DNA of 64,000 nucleotides from Tetrapyrgos nigripes (taxonomy: Eukaryota; Basidiomycota; Agaricomycetes; Agaricales; Campanellaceae), in the NCBI GenBank assembly GCA_013368315.1, contig JAACJM010000056.1, positions 310,001 to 374,000 of the forward strand. The letters are read 5' to 3'. Under the pieces are notes generated by a model. That model was not told the DNA's origin, did not search any database, and saw only the letters and a program-made list of their open reading frames with translations. The position numbers and the translations under genes were made by a program. Below are positions 22,153 to 33,756 of the stretch, in pieces (the stretch's first letter is position 1; each line of letters begins with the position of its first letter).

Positions 22153-22160
22153 TATAAAAG
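22153..22160 (+). promoter_or_regulatory. TATA-like box upstream of the coiled-coil/RS gene
   Basis: The motif TATAAAAG lies 40 bp before the ATG at 22193. That would leave a very short leader, so it is either a core promoter with transcription starting close to the ATG or a chance match. Confidence 0.35.
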
Positions 22161-22192
22161 TCTCCTAGTAACACCATTCAGTTCCTTCCACC

Positions 22193-25100
22193 ATGTCTTC
22201 CATCGTACCACCGCAAGAAACCCCAGGTCTTAACAACTTTTCGTTCAACACCATTGGTAAAGAGCCTGATCTTCTCAGGAGGATCTTTTCTGGCCCAGCG
22301 CCAGGCCCATCTTTTCGGAACGAATCCCGTTCCTCGAGTCCTCCACCTGCCAACGAGAACACCCAATCTACTTCTAGATCTGGCCTCTTTCAAGCTCTCG
22401 TGCAGGACTCTACTCCCGATGTCCAGATGCAGGATAGCACACCTGCTAGGCGATCTAACGTCAATATATTTGGCCAAAGGATTACCACTAGTACCCTATC
22501 CCAAACCGAACCTACCACTCAGCATGTGCAACAGCCTCTGTTTGCTACAGCTTCCTCTTCACATGTCGCCTCTACCTCTAACCAACCACCGACCAAATCT
22601 GCATTCCAAGCTTCTCGTCCATCCCCAAACCCACAGACCACAACTTTGAGTCAATCTCAGACCATCCAACCCCTAAATCCCCTAGCCGCCTCTACTAGCG
22701 GCACTGCATCTGCACCTCCCATTCCTGTGCATGTCGACATCAAAAACCGACTTACAAAGCTTCAGACATCCATCGCATCTGCTACAGCCTTCTCGAACAC
22801 CGAGCTTGCATCTGCCTTGGACAAAATACGCAATGCCGAGACTCTGGCTGAACAATCTCTTTCAGCTTCACAACAGGTTGCCAAAGTAGCCCAAGCGTCC
22901 CTGAAAGCATCTCAGGGGGCTCGTGCCGGCGTCACTGAGGCTGCTACGATCGTTCAAAATGCCGTCAACGAGTTTGGCAAAAGAGAGGAGCAGTGGGGTA
23001 AAGTTTGTAATGAGATGAAGGCCGATCTTATCAAGCTTAGTGATATCTTTGATAATTTGGATCGGCGAAGGCGGGAACGTCAGCAAGAGGTGCTGAAACA
23101 GAGGGAACGGGAGGAGAAGGAACGACAGAACCACGAAAAGGAGAGAGAAGAGGAGGTGCAACGGCTTCGGGAAGAGATTGAAAAGCAGAAAACTGTCGCT
23201 GCTTCCCAGCCTAGCCTTCAGGGCAATGACATTCCTATGCATAATACATCAAGTAGTCAGTCAGTATCAGGGCCTTCCACATCACAGCCCAACGGGGAAT
23301 TAGGCATGCAGAAATTCCTGCAAGACACAGACGCTCGTATGCAGGAGATGCGAGAAATGATGCAACAGCTGGAGCGAAAGCAACAGGAAATCGAAGAGGA
23401 GAGAAAACGACATCTTGAAGCGGCCGAGGAAGAAGAACGTAGGAAACAGATTGAAGAAGAAGAGAAGAAACGAAAGGCCGCCGAAGAAGAGGAAAAACGG
23501 AGGAAGGAAGAGATGGAGCGCAAACGGTTACAGGAAGAAGAGCATAGGCATACAGAGGAGAACCTACGAGAGGATTTACACAAACGGAAAGAAGCTAGGA
23601 AATCTCAGTCAGCAGAGGTTGAAGGCCGACAAATGACCCCGTCCACTCAAACACTTCAGCAATCTTCTCAACCGGCGCTGTCGGTTGTCACTTCCAACTT
23701 GGGTCCTCAGACTCGAGGATCTGCCGCCCCTGTTGGTGCTCATACTCCCGCTGTTGCCTCTTTACCTCAACTTAGGACTGTTGCCCCGTTGTCACCGTCT
23801 CTACCTCCAAAACCTATGGGGATCACTGCCCAGATGATCATCACACCGACACCCGATTCAGCCCAAGAGAAAAAGAAAGGCAAAGGCAATCAGAAGACTG
23901 CGAAAGCCAACAATACTACTTCTGGCCAGGTACGATTGGCGCCTTCTTCGACCTCTACCTCTGCCACCGAAGGCCAGCCAAATCCGAACCGAACAGCTGG
24001 ATCTGGACCCACGCCCACACCAAATGGTGTCGTACCTTCCACACCTATTTCTGGATCCAAAGGCCCTTCTGTCCAAAGCCAGTCTTCGGCAGCACCTCAG
24101 GGAACACCAAACGCCGGTGTTTCCGTCAACGGTGTCTCGAAAGCTGCTGCAGGCAACGTAACCGCGGCTCCGAGGCCGAATGGACAGAAGGCAAAGAACA
24201 AGAACGTGAAAAAGGAGCCGGCAGTGGTTACTTTGCCTGCCACGCCAGCAGTGAAGAAAGAGCAGCTAGATGATGTTGAGATTCTGCAACGAACAAATGC
24301 TGCCCCTGCCCCCGCTCCCATTTCTCGTCCAGCATATAGTCCAAAGACACCGGCGACCAACAAGGTTGCCAGCGCATCAGTTGTATCCTCTCATTCTACC
24401 CAACTTGCCCCTTCTCCCGATTCTATTCCATCACCATCCATCCCTTCTGTGACGAACCATCAGGCTCCTCACAGAGACCCCGGCGAAAGTAATCCCCCTT
24501 CACAGAAGAGGAAGAGAGCTGCTAATCAGAATACGTCTATCTCTAATGCAAGCCCATCCAACGCTCAACAGGCACCCCCTGTTACTGCTGTCAGACGAGA
24601 CACACAACCTCTTCAGGCTCATGTAGATGCTTCTGCAGCTTTAGGATCTGTTTCTTCCCTTCCTTCCCTTCCTTCCCTTCCTGTTGCCGCTACGACTACA
24701 TCTCAAACAATAGCTGCAACTGCACCTGCATCTGAAGTGGCCCCTGTACAGTTGCCTGCGAGACTCCAATCTGTTCCAACTCCTCCTCCTGCGACGTCTG
24801 ATGCTGCCAATGCTGCACCCTCCACGACGAACGATTTGACCGATAGACTTCGTCAATCTCCCATTTCACCTGACATGCAAGACGGTGGGGGTTGGGGTCA
24901 AAGACCACCATCATATGGGAATGATGACCGTGATCGTGCCCGGCCACCGATTCGTTTTGGTCTTCCCCGACCTGCGCAGAACAATTATACCAATGTCAGA
25001 GGTGATCATTGGTCTCCAGGTGATTCATCGCCGCCGCCGCCGAGATATGCACGTATGGCTGTTCGCCCTCGTTCTCCCTCACCAAGGTGGAGTAGGAGTC

Positions 25101-25663
25101 CAGAACCATACGCTCGTTCACCACGTTCACGTTCACCTGGACCCTCTCGTTCTCGTTCTCGCTCCCCATATTACCGCCGTACACCATCTCCAAACCCACG
25201 TTCAAACTCGGGTGCCAATTCTAACGTGTACGGCCAATATCGGAGTTGGCGAGATCCTTCTTGGTCTCCTCCACCACGGAGGGGACAGGATTCGTATGTT
25301 TCTAGGAAACGTCCTCATGAAGATAGGGATAGGGATACGTACCCCATTCATAGACCTTATGACCGTTCCCCCAGTCCTGTAGGAGGTACCTTGGAATCTC
25401 GTCTACTCGGTGACAGGGAACCACCTCGACGCCCCAAGCCAAATTCTAGGAATACCCTTCTTCGCCGTTTGAGGAATAGCAATGAACCGGATTATGATGG
25501 GGCTCCGCAGGCTGGCCATAGTCGAAGGAGTAATGGGGCTTCTCGAGGAAGAGGACGTGGTAGTGGGAGAGGAGGCGCTCGTTTGGCCCAGAGGATCAAT
25601 TCTCAACCTTCCGTGCAGCAGTCCCGAGTAATTTGTTTGACCGCTTACAAGGATAATTGGTAG
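22193..25663 (+). CDS. Large low-complexity protein with coiled coil, RS and RGG tracts
   Basis: A single exon of 1156 codons, long for this intron-rich region. Residues 1-170 are Ser/Thr/Gln/Pro-rich. About 175-280 is helical (NRLTKLQTSIASATAFSN..). Charged coiled coil spans about 285-330 and 380-475, with long Glu/Arg/Lys runs (EEERRKQIEEEEKKRKAAEE). About 480-940 is Pro/Ser/Thr/Ala-rich with a basic KKKGKGNQ patch. An RS-like tract lies near 950-1000 (RSRSPGPSRSRSRSPYYRR), and a short RGG-type tract near 1115-1135 (GRGRGSGRGG). RS and RGG tracts are typical of nuclear RNA-binding or splicing-associated proteins, yet no RRM or other folded RNA-binding domain is visible. A nuclear RNA-related role is therefore inference. 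An internal CCTTCCCTT repeat at 24656-24680 encodes repeated SLP. The C-terminal 25 residues beyond the RGG tract look unrelated; a small 3' intron could alter the end. Confidence 0.75.
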   Translation: MSSIVPPQETPGLNNFSFNTIGKEPDLLRRIFSGPAPGPSFRNESRSSSPPPANENTQSTSRSGLFQALVQDSTPDVQMQDSTPARRSNVNIFGQRITTSTLSQTEPTTQHVQQPLFATASSSHVASTSNQPPTKSAFQASRPSPNPQTTTLSQSQTIQPLNPLAASTSGTASAPPIPVHVDIKNRLTKLQTSIASATAFSNTELASALDKIRNAETLAEQSLSASQQVAKVAQASLKASQGARAGVTEAATIVQNAVNEFGKREEQWGKVCNEMKADLIKLSDIFDNLDRRRRERQQEVLKQREREEKERQNHEKEREEEVQRLREEIEKQKTVAASQPSLQGNDIPMHNTSSSQSVSGPSTSQPNGELGMQKFLQDTDARMQEMREMMQQLERKQQEIEEERKRHLEAAEEEERRKQIEEEEKKRKAAEEEEKRRKEEMERKRLQEEEHRHTEENLREDLHKRKEARKSQSAEVEGRQMTPSTQTLQQSSQPALSVVTSNLGPQTRGSAAPVGAHTPAVASLPQLRTVAPLSPSLPPKPMGITAQMIITPTPDSAQEKKKGKGNQKTAKANNTTSGQVRLAPSSTSTSATEGQPNPNRTAGSGPTPTPNGVVPSTPISGSKGPSVQSQSSAAPQGTPNAGVSVNGVSKAAAGNVTAAPRPNGQKAKNKNVKKEPAVVTLPATPAVKKEQLDDVEILQRTNAAPAPAPISRPAYSPKTPATNKVASASVVSSHSTQLAPSPDSIPSPSIPSVTNHQAPHRDPGESNPPSQKRKRAANQNTSISNASPSNAQQAPPVTAVRRDTQPLQAHVDASAALGSVSSLPSLPSLPVAATTTSQTIAATAPASEVAPVQLPARLQSVPTPPPATSDAANAAPSTTNDLTDRLRQSPISPDMQDGGGWGQRPPSYGNDDRDRARPPIRFGLPRPAQNNYTNVRGDHWSPGDSSPPPPRYARMAVRPRSPSPRWSRSPEPYARSPRSRSPGPSRSRSRSPYYRRTPSPNPRSNSGANSNVYGQYRSWRDPSWSPPPRRGQDSYVSRKRPHEDRDRDTYPIHRPYDRSPSPVGGTLESRLLGDREPPRRPKPNSRNTLLRRLRNSNEPDYDGAPQAGHSRRSNGASRGRGRGSGRGGARLAQRINSQPSVQQSRVICLTAYKDNW

Positions 25664-25926
25664 GTAGTATGCTTCACTTTGGCAGTACGATAGTAATATC
25701 CACGAGTAATGCGTCTTTTGGATCGTTCTTCACTATTATACCTCCACCTAGTTATGATATCTTCGTGTCTTGTACATAATCTTGAAAGTTATCTCTTGTT
25801 ACTGCCGTCCATACGCGTACACATTGCGTGCGCACGGCTGCCTGAGTAGTGACAGGCACTGTGACGAAATTGTCAATGACGTCCGACACTGCTCCCAGCT
25901 CTGTAATGTCTACTTCCTGACCCACC

Positions 25927-28853
25927 ATGTCTCTCCGTATCCTCAAAAGCTCTGTCTTCGTCAGTTGTACTGCCCATATCACGTCCTGCGCCTCTCGCAA
26001 ACCCGATGCAGTCACTCTGGATCGCTACAGGACCATCCGAAAATTTTTCACACTGCAGCAGAAGCAGCCAGGTTCGGAATTTGTGCGCGTCGGAGGTGCG
26101 TCTTGGTATAGTTTGTATTCTTTCCAAGTACTGACAGCCTTGGTGAATCCAGCTCCGAACTTGAGAAGGCCCAGACCGTTCATTGCTTGTCAATTTGAGC
26201 ACTTTCACTCATCGGCTTTTCGACTGAAAAAACATTCTGGGAAGGGATTCGGTTCTCATTTCTCAAGAGAGAAAGAGAAAGTACAGACGACTTCTTCAAA
26301 TCAACAACAAGGGGACAGCCAAGAATATGTTGATGCACCGGATTCGCGTCTATTTGATTCTCCATCAACTGGTCACGAAAATCCTTATTCTGCCAGCCAC
26401 GTTCAGGATCCAGACGCACCAAGACATCATGCTACATCCTCCTCTTCAGAAACACCAAGCGAACAGGACACTAGGCAACAGACACCGTTCACAAGACAAG
26501 ACACGAATGATCCTCCACCCGCACCTGCGACGTCCGAAAGCACTTTACATACTTCCTCGCCTTCAGACGCGCAGGAACAGAAACAAACCGAAACTCCACC
26601 TGGAACTCCTTCCTTACCTTACAACTTTGAAAATTACTCCAGATCCTTTCGCCGTCTAGCCCTTTCACTCCCACATCTTCACCGACCGACCCGCGATGAT
26701 TTTCTTCGAGTCGCCGATGGTTTTTGGCAGCGTTTACGGATTCGCTTCAAATGGTTCACTATCAAGTCGTTTAGGAAATTTAACGCGGATGATATTTCTG
26801 GGATCATAACGTGGTTTTTGATGAGTCAAACGCTTTGGATTCTTGTTGGGACGTGAGTGTGGTTGACTTTGTTCTTCGCGTAAGACGCGTGTTGATTATA
26901 TTTTCATTCAGAACGACGTTCTTTTCTGTGATATTTGCAATAGCGAACAGCTTGCGGCTACAACGTGAGTCCTGGAATCACCTTATTTCTGTTATACAAG
27001 TTGATCTCTCTTCTGCAGGTTTTATTGCTCGGGGCATCAGCGACTACCTCACATCAGAAACGGGAATAACCATCATCTTCGAGTCTGCTATCGTTCCCAA
27101 GTGGAAGGATTCCCGTATCTCATTCAAGAATGTCTACATATCTTGTAGACCTTCCAACTATAACCATAGACCCAAGAAGAACGACGGACACATGGCTGCT
27201 GTGGGATATGATGTCGGTAATCATCCTGCCTACCATGGTGTAGGTGAAGAGGACGAGGAGGACGTCCCCCCGCCTGTAGAAGAGGATGCAAATTATACAA
27301 TGTTCGACCTCAATGTGGACTCCATTGACGTCACCTTATCCTTGTGGCGATGGCTTGATGGCAAAGGACTTGTCGAGGATGCTGTAGTAAAGGGTGTTCG
27401 TGGTGTACTAGGTATTTCCTATCTGCATCTCTTCCAATTTTTTTGACTGACAAGTCCATAGACCGACGGTCCGTGTTTTGGGATCCAGATAACCCACTAG
27501 ACCCCTCGGCTTTCCTTCATCCATCTCATCCTGGAGACTTTGAGCTTGAGTCTCTTCAAATTGAGGACCTGTTAATTACAGTGTATCAGCCTGGAGGCTT
27601 CAGACCGTACACTGCTTCAATCTTCAGAGCAGACATCAGGACCTTCCGCAAAAGTTGGATGTTTTACGATTTTCTATCCGCAGAGAATATCGTCGGCCAA
27701 TTTGACAACTGTTTGTTCAGCCTACACAAACCTCAAAGTATTGGCCGTACGACGGAAAAGGATCTTGAGGATGGTGATTGGGCTAGGATGGTGTGTCGCC
27801 AAAATCCTTTCCTCTTTCCAAAGCAACATGCATGCTAATGTCACTCTCCCACTACAGTCTCGGATTCGGATTGACGGCGTCAACATTGACCATCTTCAGG
27901 CGTCCACTTCGATGCAAGGTCCTGTTTCCTGGATCACCTCTGGAAAACTAGACGCTGTGCTCGACATCAAGTTCCCTCGAGACCCCGAAGAAGAACTTCC
28001 CTTCAACGCTATCCTTGAAGAAATTGCTGATGCCATCTCAACGACGCTTTCTACGGCTCCAGACCCAATACGTCAGCGTATTCCAGGCCAAAGAGAACTC
28101 GCCAAGCCTGCTCTGAGTCCACCAGAGCCCGTCAAAACGGAAGAAATAACAGGGAGTCCTGAACCCAAAGTGGTCATTGATATCGACCTTCGATTTAGAG
28201 ACGTTAAAGCTGCGGTTCCCATCTTCACCAATGACTTGTCTTATGTCAATAGTGCGCTCATACGTCCGATTGTTGCTTTTATGAAGTACGTTATTTGAGT
28301 TTGGTCTTTGTTTTTGTTCCGGTACACTAACTGACCTTATTTTTTTGCAGCGCCAATCGGACGTTGGTTCCGATTCATTGTAGAGTAGTGAAGGGCGTGA
28401 GTGAGTTTGAGGGAGCGTGGACGGTACGTCTCTGTAATCTTTCCCTTGATCCTTAAATTTCTGATACATCTTGCAGATGTGGGAGTCTGGTCTCATGGAT
28501 GAAATCTCGCTCAAAGTAAGTAACCCATCGCCATTTCACTCTATTTCCTTCCTACACAAACCCGGATAACTCATCTCTTTCTTCCTGCATAGATATATGA
28601 CGCCCTCGCCTACCACGTTGCTCAAGCCAACCTGAACCGTCGAATCAAGACTGTCAGTTACTGGAGTCTGCAAAAGACTGCTGGTGCTGTTCTTCAAGCG
28701 CTGAGAACTCTGGTAGACCCTGTTTCGCAGCAGTTTAAGGAAACGTATCTCCGTTCTTTGGATGGGGGTGTTTTGCTTCAGCTTGTGGAGCAGGACCTGG
28801 AGCTGACGCAGGTTGAGCTTGAGGAGGAGCGTCAGCTTCAGGGGGAGTCTTAA
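25927..28853 (+). CDS. MDM31: MDM31/MDM32-like mitochondrial inner-membrane protein
   Basis: The product resembles Mdm31/Mdm32, inner mitochondrial membrane proteins needed for normal mitochondrial shape, mtDNA nucleoid maintenance and, in yeast, phospholipid homeostasis. The start ATG is at 25927 and the N-terminus is basic and hydroxylated, as in mitochondrial presequences. A Ser/Pro/Gln-rich linker follows. The conserved part begins near SLPYNFENYSRSFRRLA and continues FNADDISGIITWFLMSQTLW with the first membrane segment (LVGTTTFFSVIFAIANSL). Next come ISDYLTSETGITIIFESAIV, PKWKDSRISFKNVYISCRP, FDLNVDSIDVTLSLWRWLDG and GLVEDAVVKGVRGV, all typical of the family. Later exons have LPFNAILEEIADAI, VIDIDLRFRDVKAAVPIFT and MWESGLMDEISLKIYDALAY. 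At least six introns are visible. A 55-nt intron (about 26096-26150) may also lie in what reads as open sequence in exon 1. Identification rests on motif memory; it is strong. Confidence 0.88.
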
Positions 28854-30884
28854 GGGATCCTGGTTTGGTCTATATTTGGATCACTGTTGATCAAGAGCCT
28901 GGAATGTTTTTGGCTCTATGTTTATCCCCTCAGGCGCAGCCCCAGAACTTGAAGAGGACGTGTATTTCCATATTCGGAATGCTTGCATATACGTTATTGT
29001 TCAGCTATAGCGAGTAACTTACTCCTAATCCTGATTCTGATTGTTGACCGCTCTATCTTCTTGACCTCGATTACCCTTCATCGTTTATGCGTTTGAAGAT
29101 CTTTCTTTGTATATCTCGCGCGCTGAACTGGTGATACATGCATGCTTCTATGTGTCGATACTCAGGAGCCTATTGCGATGTCGAAGCGGGTGGTTCCTTG
29201 TGTTCTTTAATAATCTTTAATCTACACCAATCTAGCCTTGCATCTCCCATCTATGCTGTTCAAATTGCACTTTTATTATTTACCCGCACTCTCGATATCT
29301 TTCCCCGCACTCACGGACTTTTCCCGCACACAGTGACCTACTTTCCCCGCACACTCTCGAAAACTCTCCCACACTCAATGTTCACGAATTCAATTCCTGG
29401 GCCACTTACACCTAGCGAAAACTGACTATGCGTAAATAGAACAAAATGTGCACATGAATATGAGCTCTTGCAGATATCCATTCAGTCAAATTAGAAATTT
29501 GCAGAAAATACGATTCCTGCACGAAAGAATAGCGAAAAAGCAAATGTATATTTCTGCATCTATCTGTCATAATATACACAAAGTCTGTAGCTATTCTATA
29601 AGAATCCCATCCAGCCCTGTCCAAATCGAAGTCCCTTCGTAGTAAGCCATAAGAAGATCTAAGACAGAAGTTCAGGATGTATCGTCAGCAGAGATGCCAA
29701 GCATGCGCGATGTAGAATCACATACCATGTACGTGTATTTTGAGACCTGAGGCTATTTATTGTGAATTGCACGCGAACGGCACACGCATAGAATAACTCA
29801 CCTAGTTGAGAGGAGTGAGAGTATAACGGGACTGTAGAGGAAGAGATGTCAGCTAGGCATATTCCAAGGGATTGAACAATGCACCGTTTGGCTCTTGAAC
29901 GAGGTGATGGAAACTATTACTCGCCATATTCTTGACCACCTTACACTAATACACTGCCCAAAGCACATACACCCCATTCCTGCTACGCAGACGCGTTAAC
30001 GTTAGCTTCTGAACTGGACTATTGCGAAGAGGTTGGGATAAAGAGGGCGATAAAAAGGGTATTTCTGTCACGGCACATCGGGGGACAAGCTTGAGCACGT
30101 CTGGTACGCGCTGGGCTGGTGGTGGTAGTAAAGACAGCACGACGTGGCAAAGAGTGCCGAAGGTACCGGCATGAGTCACATGAAACTTTGAGTCATGTTA
30201 CTTACACGTGACCCTGACGCGTCGCGTTAAAAGGTCTTGCATCCAATTTGCGTCGTCCTCGCTCTGTGTTATGCTAGGTATTCCACTCATAAAAGTAAGA
30301 ATAAAAACATCCAAGTCAGTAATGAGCAAAATGTCTTAAGTTTTATGGAAAAAAAAAAGACAACTTAGACATTAAAAGTGTGGGAAACCTGAATGAGTGC
30401 GGGGATCTCAACAATGAGCGCGGGGATTTTAACAATGAGTACGGGTATTTCAGCAATGAGTGCGGGAAATGTCGAGTGTGTGCGGGTAGAAATAATAAAA
30501 GTGCAAAATGAACTGCATACCCATCTATCTAGGAACACTGCGCTCGTATTAATGTTTGAAATCTGACTGCATCATTCAGTCTCCGTTAGCTGTTAGGACT
30601 TACTCACGACAGTCCTCTATTCAGCGATACCTTATTGGATTGGGGAAGAGGTGAGTAAACTCTAAATCGAATGCTTCGAAATACTCATGTCTGCTTTCGC
30701 TGTGCTTCCAAGTTACTAAATAATTGTTCATTCGTGTCCGTGATGCCACCAATGATTCTATTTCTGGTGCTAGAGGGTTTGTTTTCTACACGAATGCCAG
30801 AAGTTCGGATAGCCGTATCCCGATGTGCAGTTAAGAAAAGAGGTGGAAGAAAGCGTCATGCGTTCATCTCTCGTCCATTTTCCA
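28854..30884. other. Intergenic region with an inverted-repeat element
   Basis: Two kilobases without a supported gene. The central part, 29250-30530, is bounded by inverted arms that hold tandem CCCGCAC-type units (listed separately). Short frames inside the element (for example 29946-30179, minus) lack protein-like conservation cues and are not called. The last 350 bp upstream of 30885 would contain the promoter of the GMC gene. Confidence 0.55.
29250..30530. mobile_element. Inverted-repeat element (about 1.28 kb) with tandem-repeat arms, unclassified
   Basis: The left arm (29250-29380) reads inward GTTCAAATTGCACTTTTATT, then five units such as CCCGCACTCACGGACTTTT, ending CCCACACTCAATG. 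The right arm (30377-30530), reverse-complemented, begins GTTCATTTTGCACTTTTATT and then runs six units such as CCCGCACTCATTGCTGAAAT, ending CCCACACTTTTAATG. Unit period is 20-23 nt. Arms match end to end in order, so they form one inverted pair rather than two independent satellites. The exact outer tips and target duplication could not be fixed. No transposase frame is seen in the 1 kb between arms. A MITE or foldback-type element is the most likely explanation. Confidence 0.65.
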
Positions 30885-33256
30885 ATGAAGGGACTCAACC
30901 TCCTACACTTCGTTTGGTGCCTCCTCTCGCTCTCGTTCTGTTCGGCAGATATTTTCACCAGGTTCAATGATATACCTACTTCCACATTTGACTTCATCAT
31001 CATTGGAGGTGCGTACCATCAAACCCTTCTCTCAACTTTCTCTGGTCGCGGCATCGCTGAGAGAGTTTTGCTTTCACTGTTCAGGTGGCGCTGCAGGTTC
31101 TGTTGTAGCAAACCGTCTCTCAGAAGACCCTAAGGTATCTGTTCTGCTCATCGAAGCAGGTCCCTCGTGAGTCGAGCTGCCCTCCTCTGAGTACTAATGC
31201 GTTGCTGAATGCAGGGACCTCCAGAAACGAGGGAATTCTTAACTCCGAGGTGCCTGCCTTCCAACAACTGTTGGTAGGGTCAATTTACGATTGGAACTTC
31301 ACCTGTAAGCTGATAGCATGTTGTGTATACCAGCATATTCTGATATGTCGAAAAAAGCAACTCCTCAGGAAGCCTTGAACAATCGTATTCTTACAGTCTC
31401 TCGTGGTCTTCTTCTTGGAGGTTCCACCTCCACCAGTAAGCTCATTTATTTCATTACTGGTCAGTTCCTCATTTGTACAGATCTTATGGTCTACACGAGA
31501 GGCTCCTCTGACGTTTATGATCGTTGGGCACATATCACTGGCGATAAAGGATGGTCATGGTATCAGCTTCAGCCTTACATCCGTAAGGCTAGCATCCATC
31601 TCTTTCTTGATTTCCTTCAGTTGCTGATTTCTTTGTCTGTTATTAGAATGAGCGGTTCGTGGAGCCTGCCGACCACCATAACACAACGGGTCAATTTGAC
31701 CCTGCAGTTCATAGTTTCAACGGGACGAATTTTGTCAGTCTCGCAGGCTTCCCAAGTCCCATTGATTCAAAAGTCATCGGAACGACTCAAGAACAAGATA
31801 GTGAATTCAAGTTTAATCTGGACTATAATTCAGGAAACCAACTCGGTATTGGTGAGTCGCCCTCAGTCCTTGCCAAATGATCCACCCTGACCCAATGTGA
31901 ATATTTCAGGATGGGTTCAGTCGACTGTTGGCTTCGGGGTTAGAAGTAGTTCGGCGACGAGCTATCTCGGACCTAAAACCACGAGACGAAAAAACCTCCA
32001 TGTTCTTTTAAACACTAGAGTTACTCGTGTTCTCCCGGTAGATGACGCTAAGCCTCTAACAGTCCGAACCGTAGAGTTCACTCAGGACGCTGGAAGTGAG
32101 TACGGTGTAGCTTTAGCCTCTTCACGTTGGTTAATTGCTATCCTGCAGAGACGATACAACGAGTATTGGCCCAGAAAGAGGTCATATTATCGGCGGGGGC
32201 GATAATGAGCCCAACCATACTCCTCAATTCTGGACTAGGCCCCGCTGAGGCTTTGTCTTCTCTCAATATCAAAGTTGTTCATGACCTGCCCTCCGTTGGA
32301 CAAAATCTCACTAATCAACCCAACTTGCCAAACTCGTTTCTCGTCAACTCTACAGAAACGCTCGAGACGGTTTCTCGCAACTCGACACTTGAGGCTGAGT
32401 TTTTGTACAGATGGAATGAGACGAAGACAGGACCTTTTGTCGATACACCCAACATCTTCATGGGCTGGTTTCGTTTACCGAGTAATTCGAGTATCTTTGA
32501 GCAATTTGATGATCCAGCTGCTGGTCCCAACACCGGCCATTTCGAGCTCATTTTTTCTGTGAGCTTGATAGCTCTTTTAGTGCTTATCAGATACAGATAA
32601 TCATTTGTTTTTATAGAATGGCATGCTGACAGCCAATCCTCCTGCGTCTGGCAATTTCCTCTCACTCCGTACTTCTGTGTCCTCCCCAGTGTCCAGTAAG
32701 TACCATTTCCCTCGCCATTCCAACCCACTTCATCCATTTTGTTCTCATTCTCCAGGGGGCGAAATAACTTTGAACACTTCAAACCCACTCGACTATCCTG
32801 TAATCAACTTCAATCTCCTGAGCTCCGAATTCGACTTTTTCGCGATCCGAGAGGCCTTCAAGGCCGCCATTCGTTTTGTCTCAACGCCTAGTTGGGCAGG
32901 TTATATTCTCGCAGCACCGGCTAACGCTACAACGGATGAAGAGCTCGACGAGTATATCAGAATGACTGCGGTTACACAAAACCATCCCACCGGGTCATGC
33001 TCCATGTCACCTAAAGGAGCATCGTGGGGGGTGGTGGGCCCGGATCTGAAAGTTAAGGGTATACACGGCCTGCGTGTGGTTGATGCTTCGGTTTTTGTGA
33101 GTTTTTTTTTTTTGGATTTATCTCGCCAAGTCGTTTCATCGAATCTTCTTAATCACATAGCCGAGCTATCCTTCAGCTCATACGCAAGCGCCTACGTACT
33201 TTGTCGCAGAGAGGGCGTCGGAATTAATCAAGAAAGATTGGGGTCTTGGGCTATGA
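30885..33256 (+). CDS. Secreted GMC oxidoreductase (AA3-like, FAD-dependent)
   Basis: A flavoprotein alcohol/sugar oxidoreductase of the glucose-methanol-choline family. The ATG at 30885 gives a signal peptide (MKGLNLLHFVWCLLSLSFCSA). Earlier in-frame ATGs at 30825 and 30858 would place charged residues in front and are less likely. The FAD-binding motif IIIGGGAAGSVVANRLSED is formed by splicing over 31010-31085. Next are VLLIEAG, SRGLLLGGSTSTN (made by an intron at 31436-31480), VYTRGSSDVYDRW and GWSWYQLQPYIRK. The second GMC signature is SAGAIMSPTILLNSGLGP. The catalytic region has NHPTGSCSMSP with the active-site His, and the spliced end VVDASVFPSYPSAHTQAPTY with the second His, then FVAERASELIKKDWGLGL. 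About ten introns. The AA3_2 aryl-alcohol-oxidase-type clade is a guess from motif style. Likely role is extracellular H2O2 supply or quinone redox during plant-matter decay (inference). No inactivating change is seen. Confidence 0.85.
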
Positions 33257-33756
33257 GTTTGAACCGATAGTTTTACGTGTGTGCTTGGTCTGTATGTATA
33301 TAGCGTTTTGAACTGGTGGTACTTACATTTTCTGAATGTGTTCCGAAACCGGATTTGTGGACGCGCGACGTGTATGTGGCAAGACCTGCACTTATTGCGA
33401 TTTGCATAATTATACTCACAATAATTCTCTCAAAAAATTTTTGAGAGGAAAGTTTGCGCTTGATGTTATCATTTTCAGAAAAAGCCTGATGAATCGGTAG
33501 CGACGCCCGCAGGCGTCACGTCCCCAACTCCTTTGACAGAGTTGATGTGAAAGTAAGAGTGATATTCGGCAGTACAGTACAGTAACCGCATATTCTTTGA
33601 TCATACTACACGGATACATTGAGTCTGGTGTCAGCTAAAGAGATAATCACAGGTTTTTTTGTGGAATGAGTAAATTGCAAGATGGATTGAGCACCAGTAA
33701 CTTCTGAGGATGATAATGTGCGAGAATGCGTTGCCATTGTGCCTAGTGCAGTTGAT
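33257..33756. other. Intergenic region with a perfect palindrome
   Basis: No gene is visible between the GMC stop and the next minus-strand gene. A perfect 10-bp-arm palindrome CTCTCAAAAAATTTTTGAGA (33427-33447) lies 170 bp past the GMC stop and could act near transcript ends, though this is speculative. Confidence 0.5.

Larger units (their letters stand above)
21336..22192. other. Divergent intergenic region with promoters
   Basis: The 857-bp region between two genes transcribed away from each other holds both promoters. TATA-like boxes are seen at both ends (21464-21471 minus; 22153-22160 plus). No repeat or small gene was found between them. Confidence 0.55.

Noticed and set aside
26096..26150. 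Open reading through a possible MDM31 intron
   Set aside because: Both spliced and unspliced versions are open, so neither could be chosen from sequence alone; the gene call does not depend on it.
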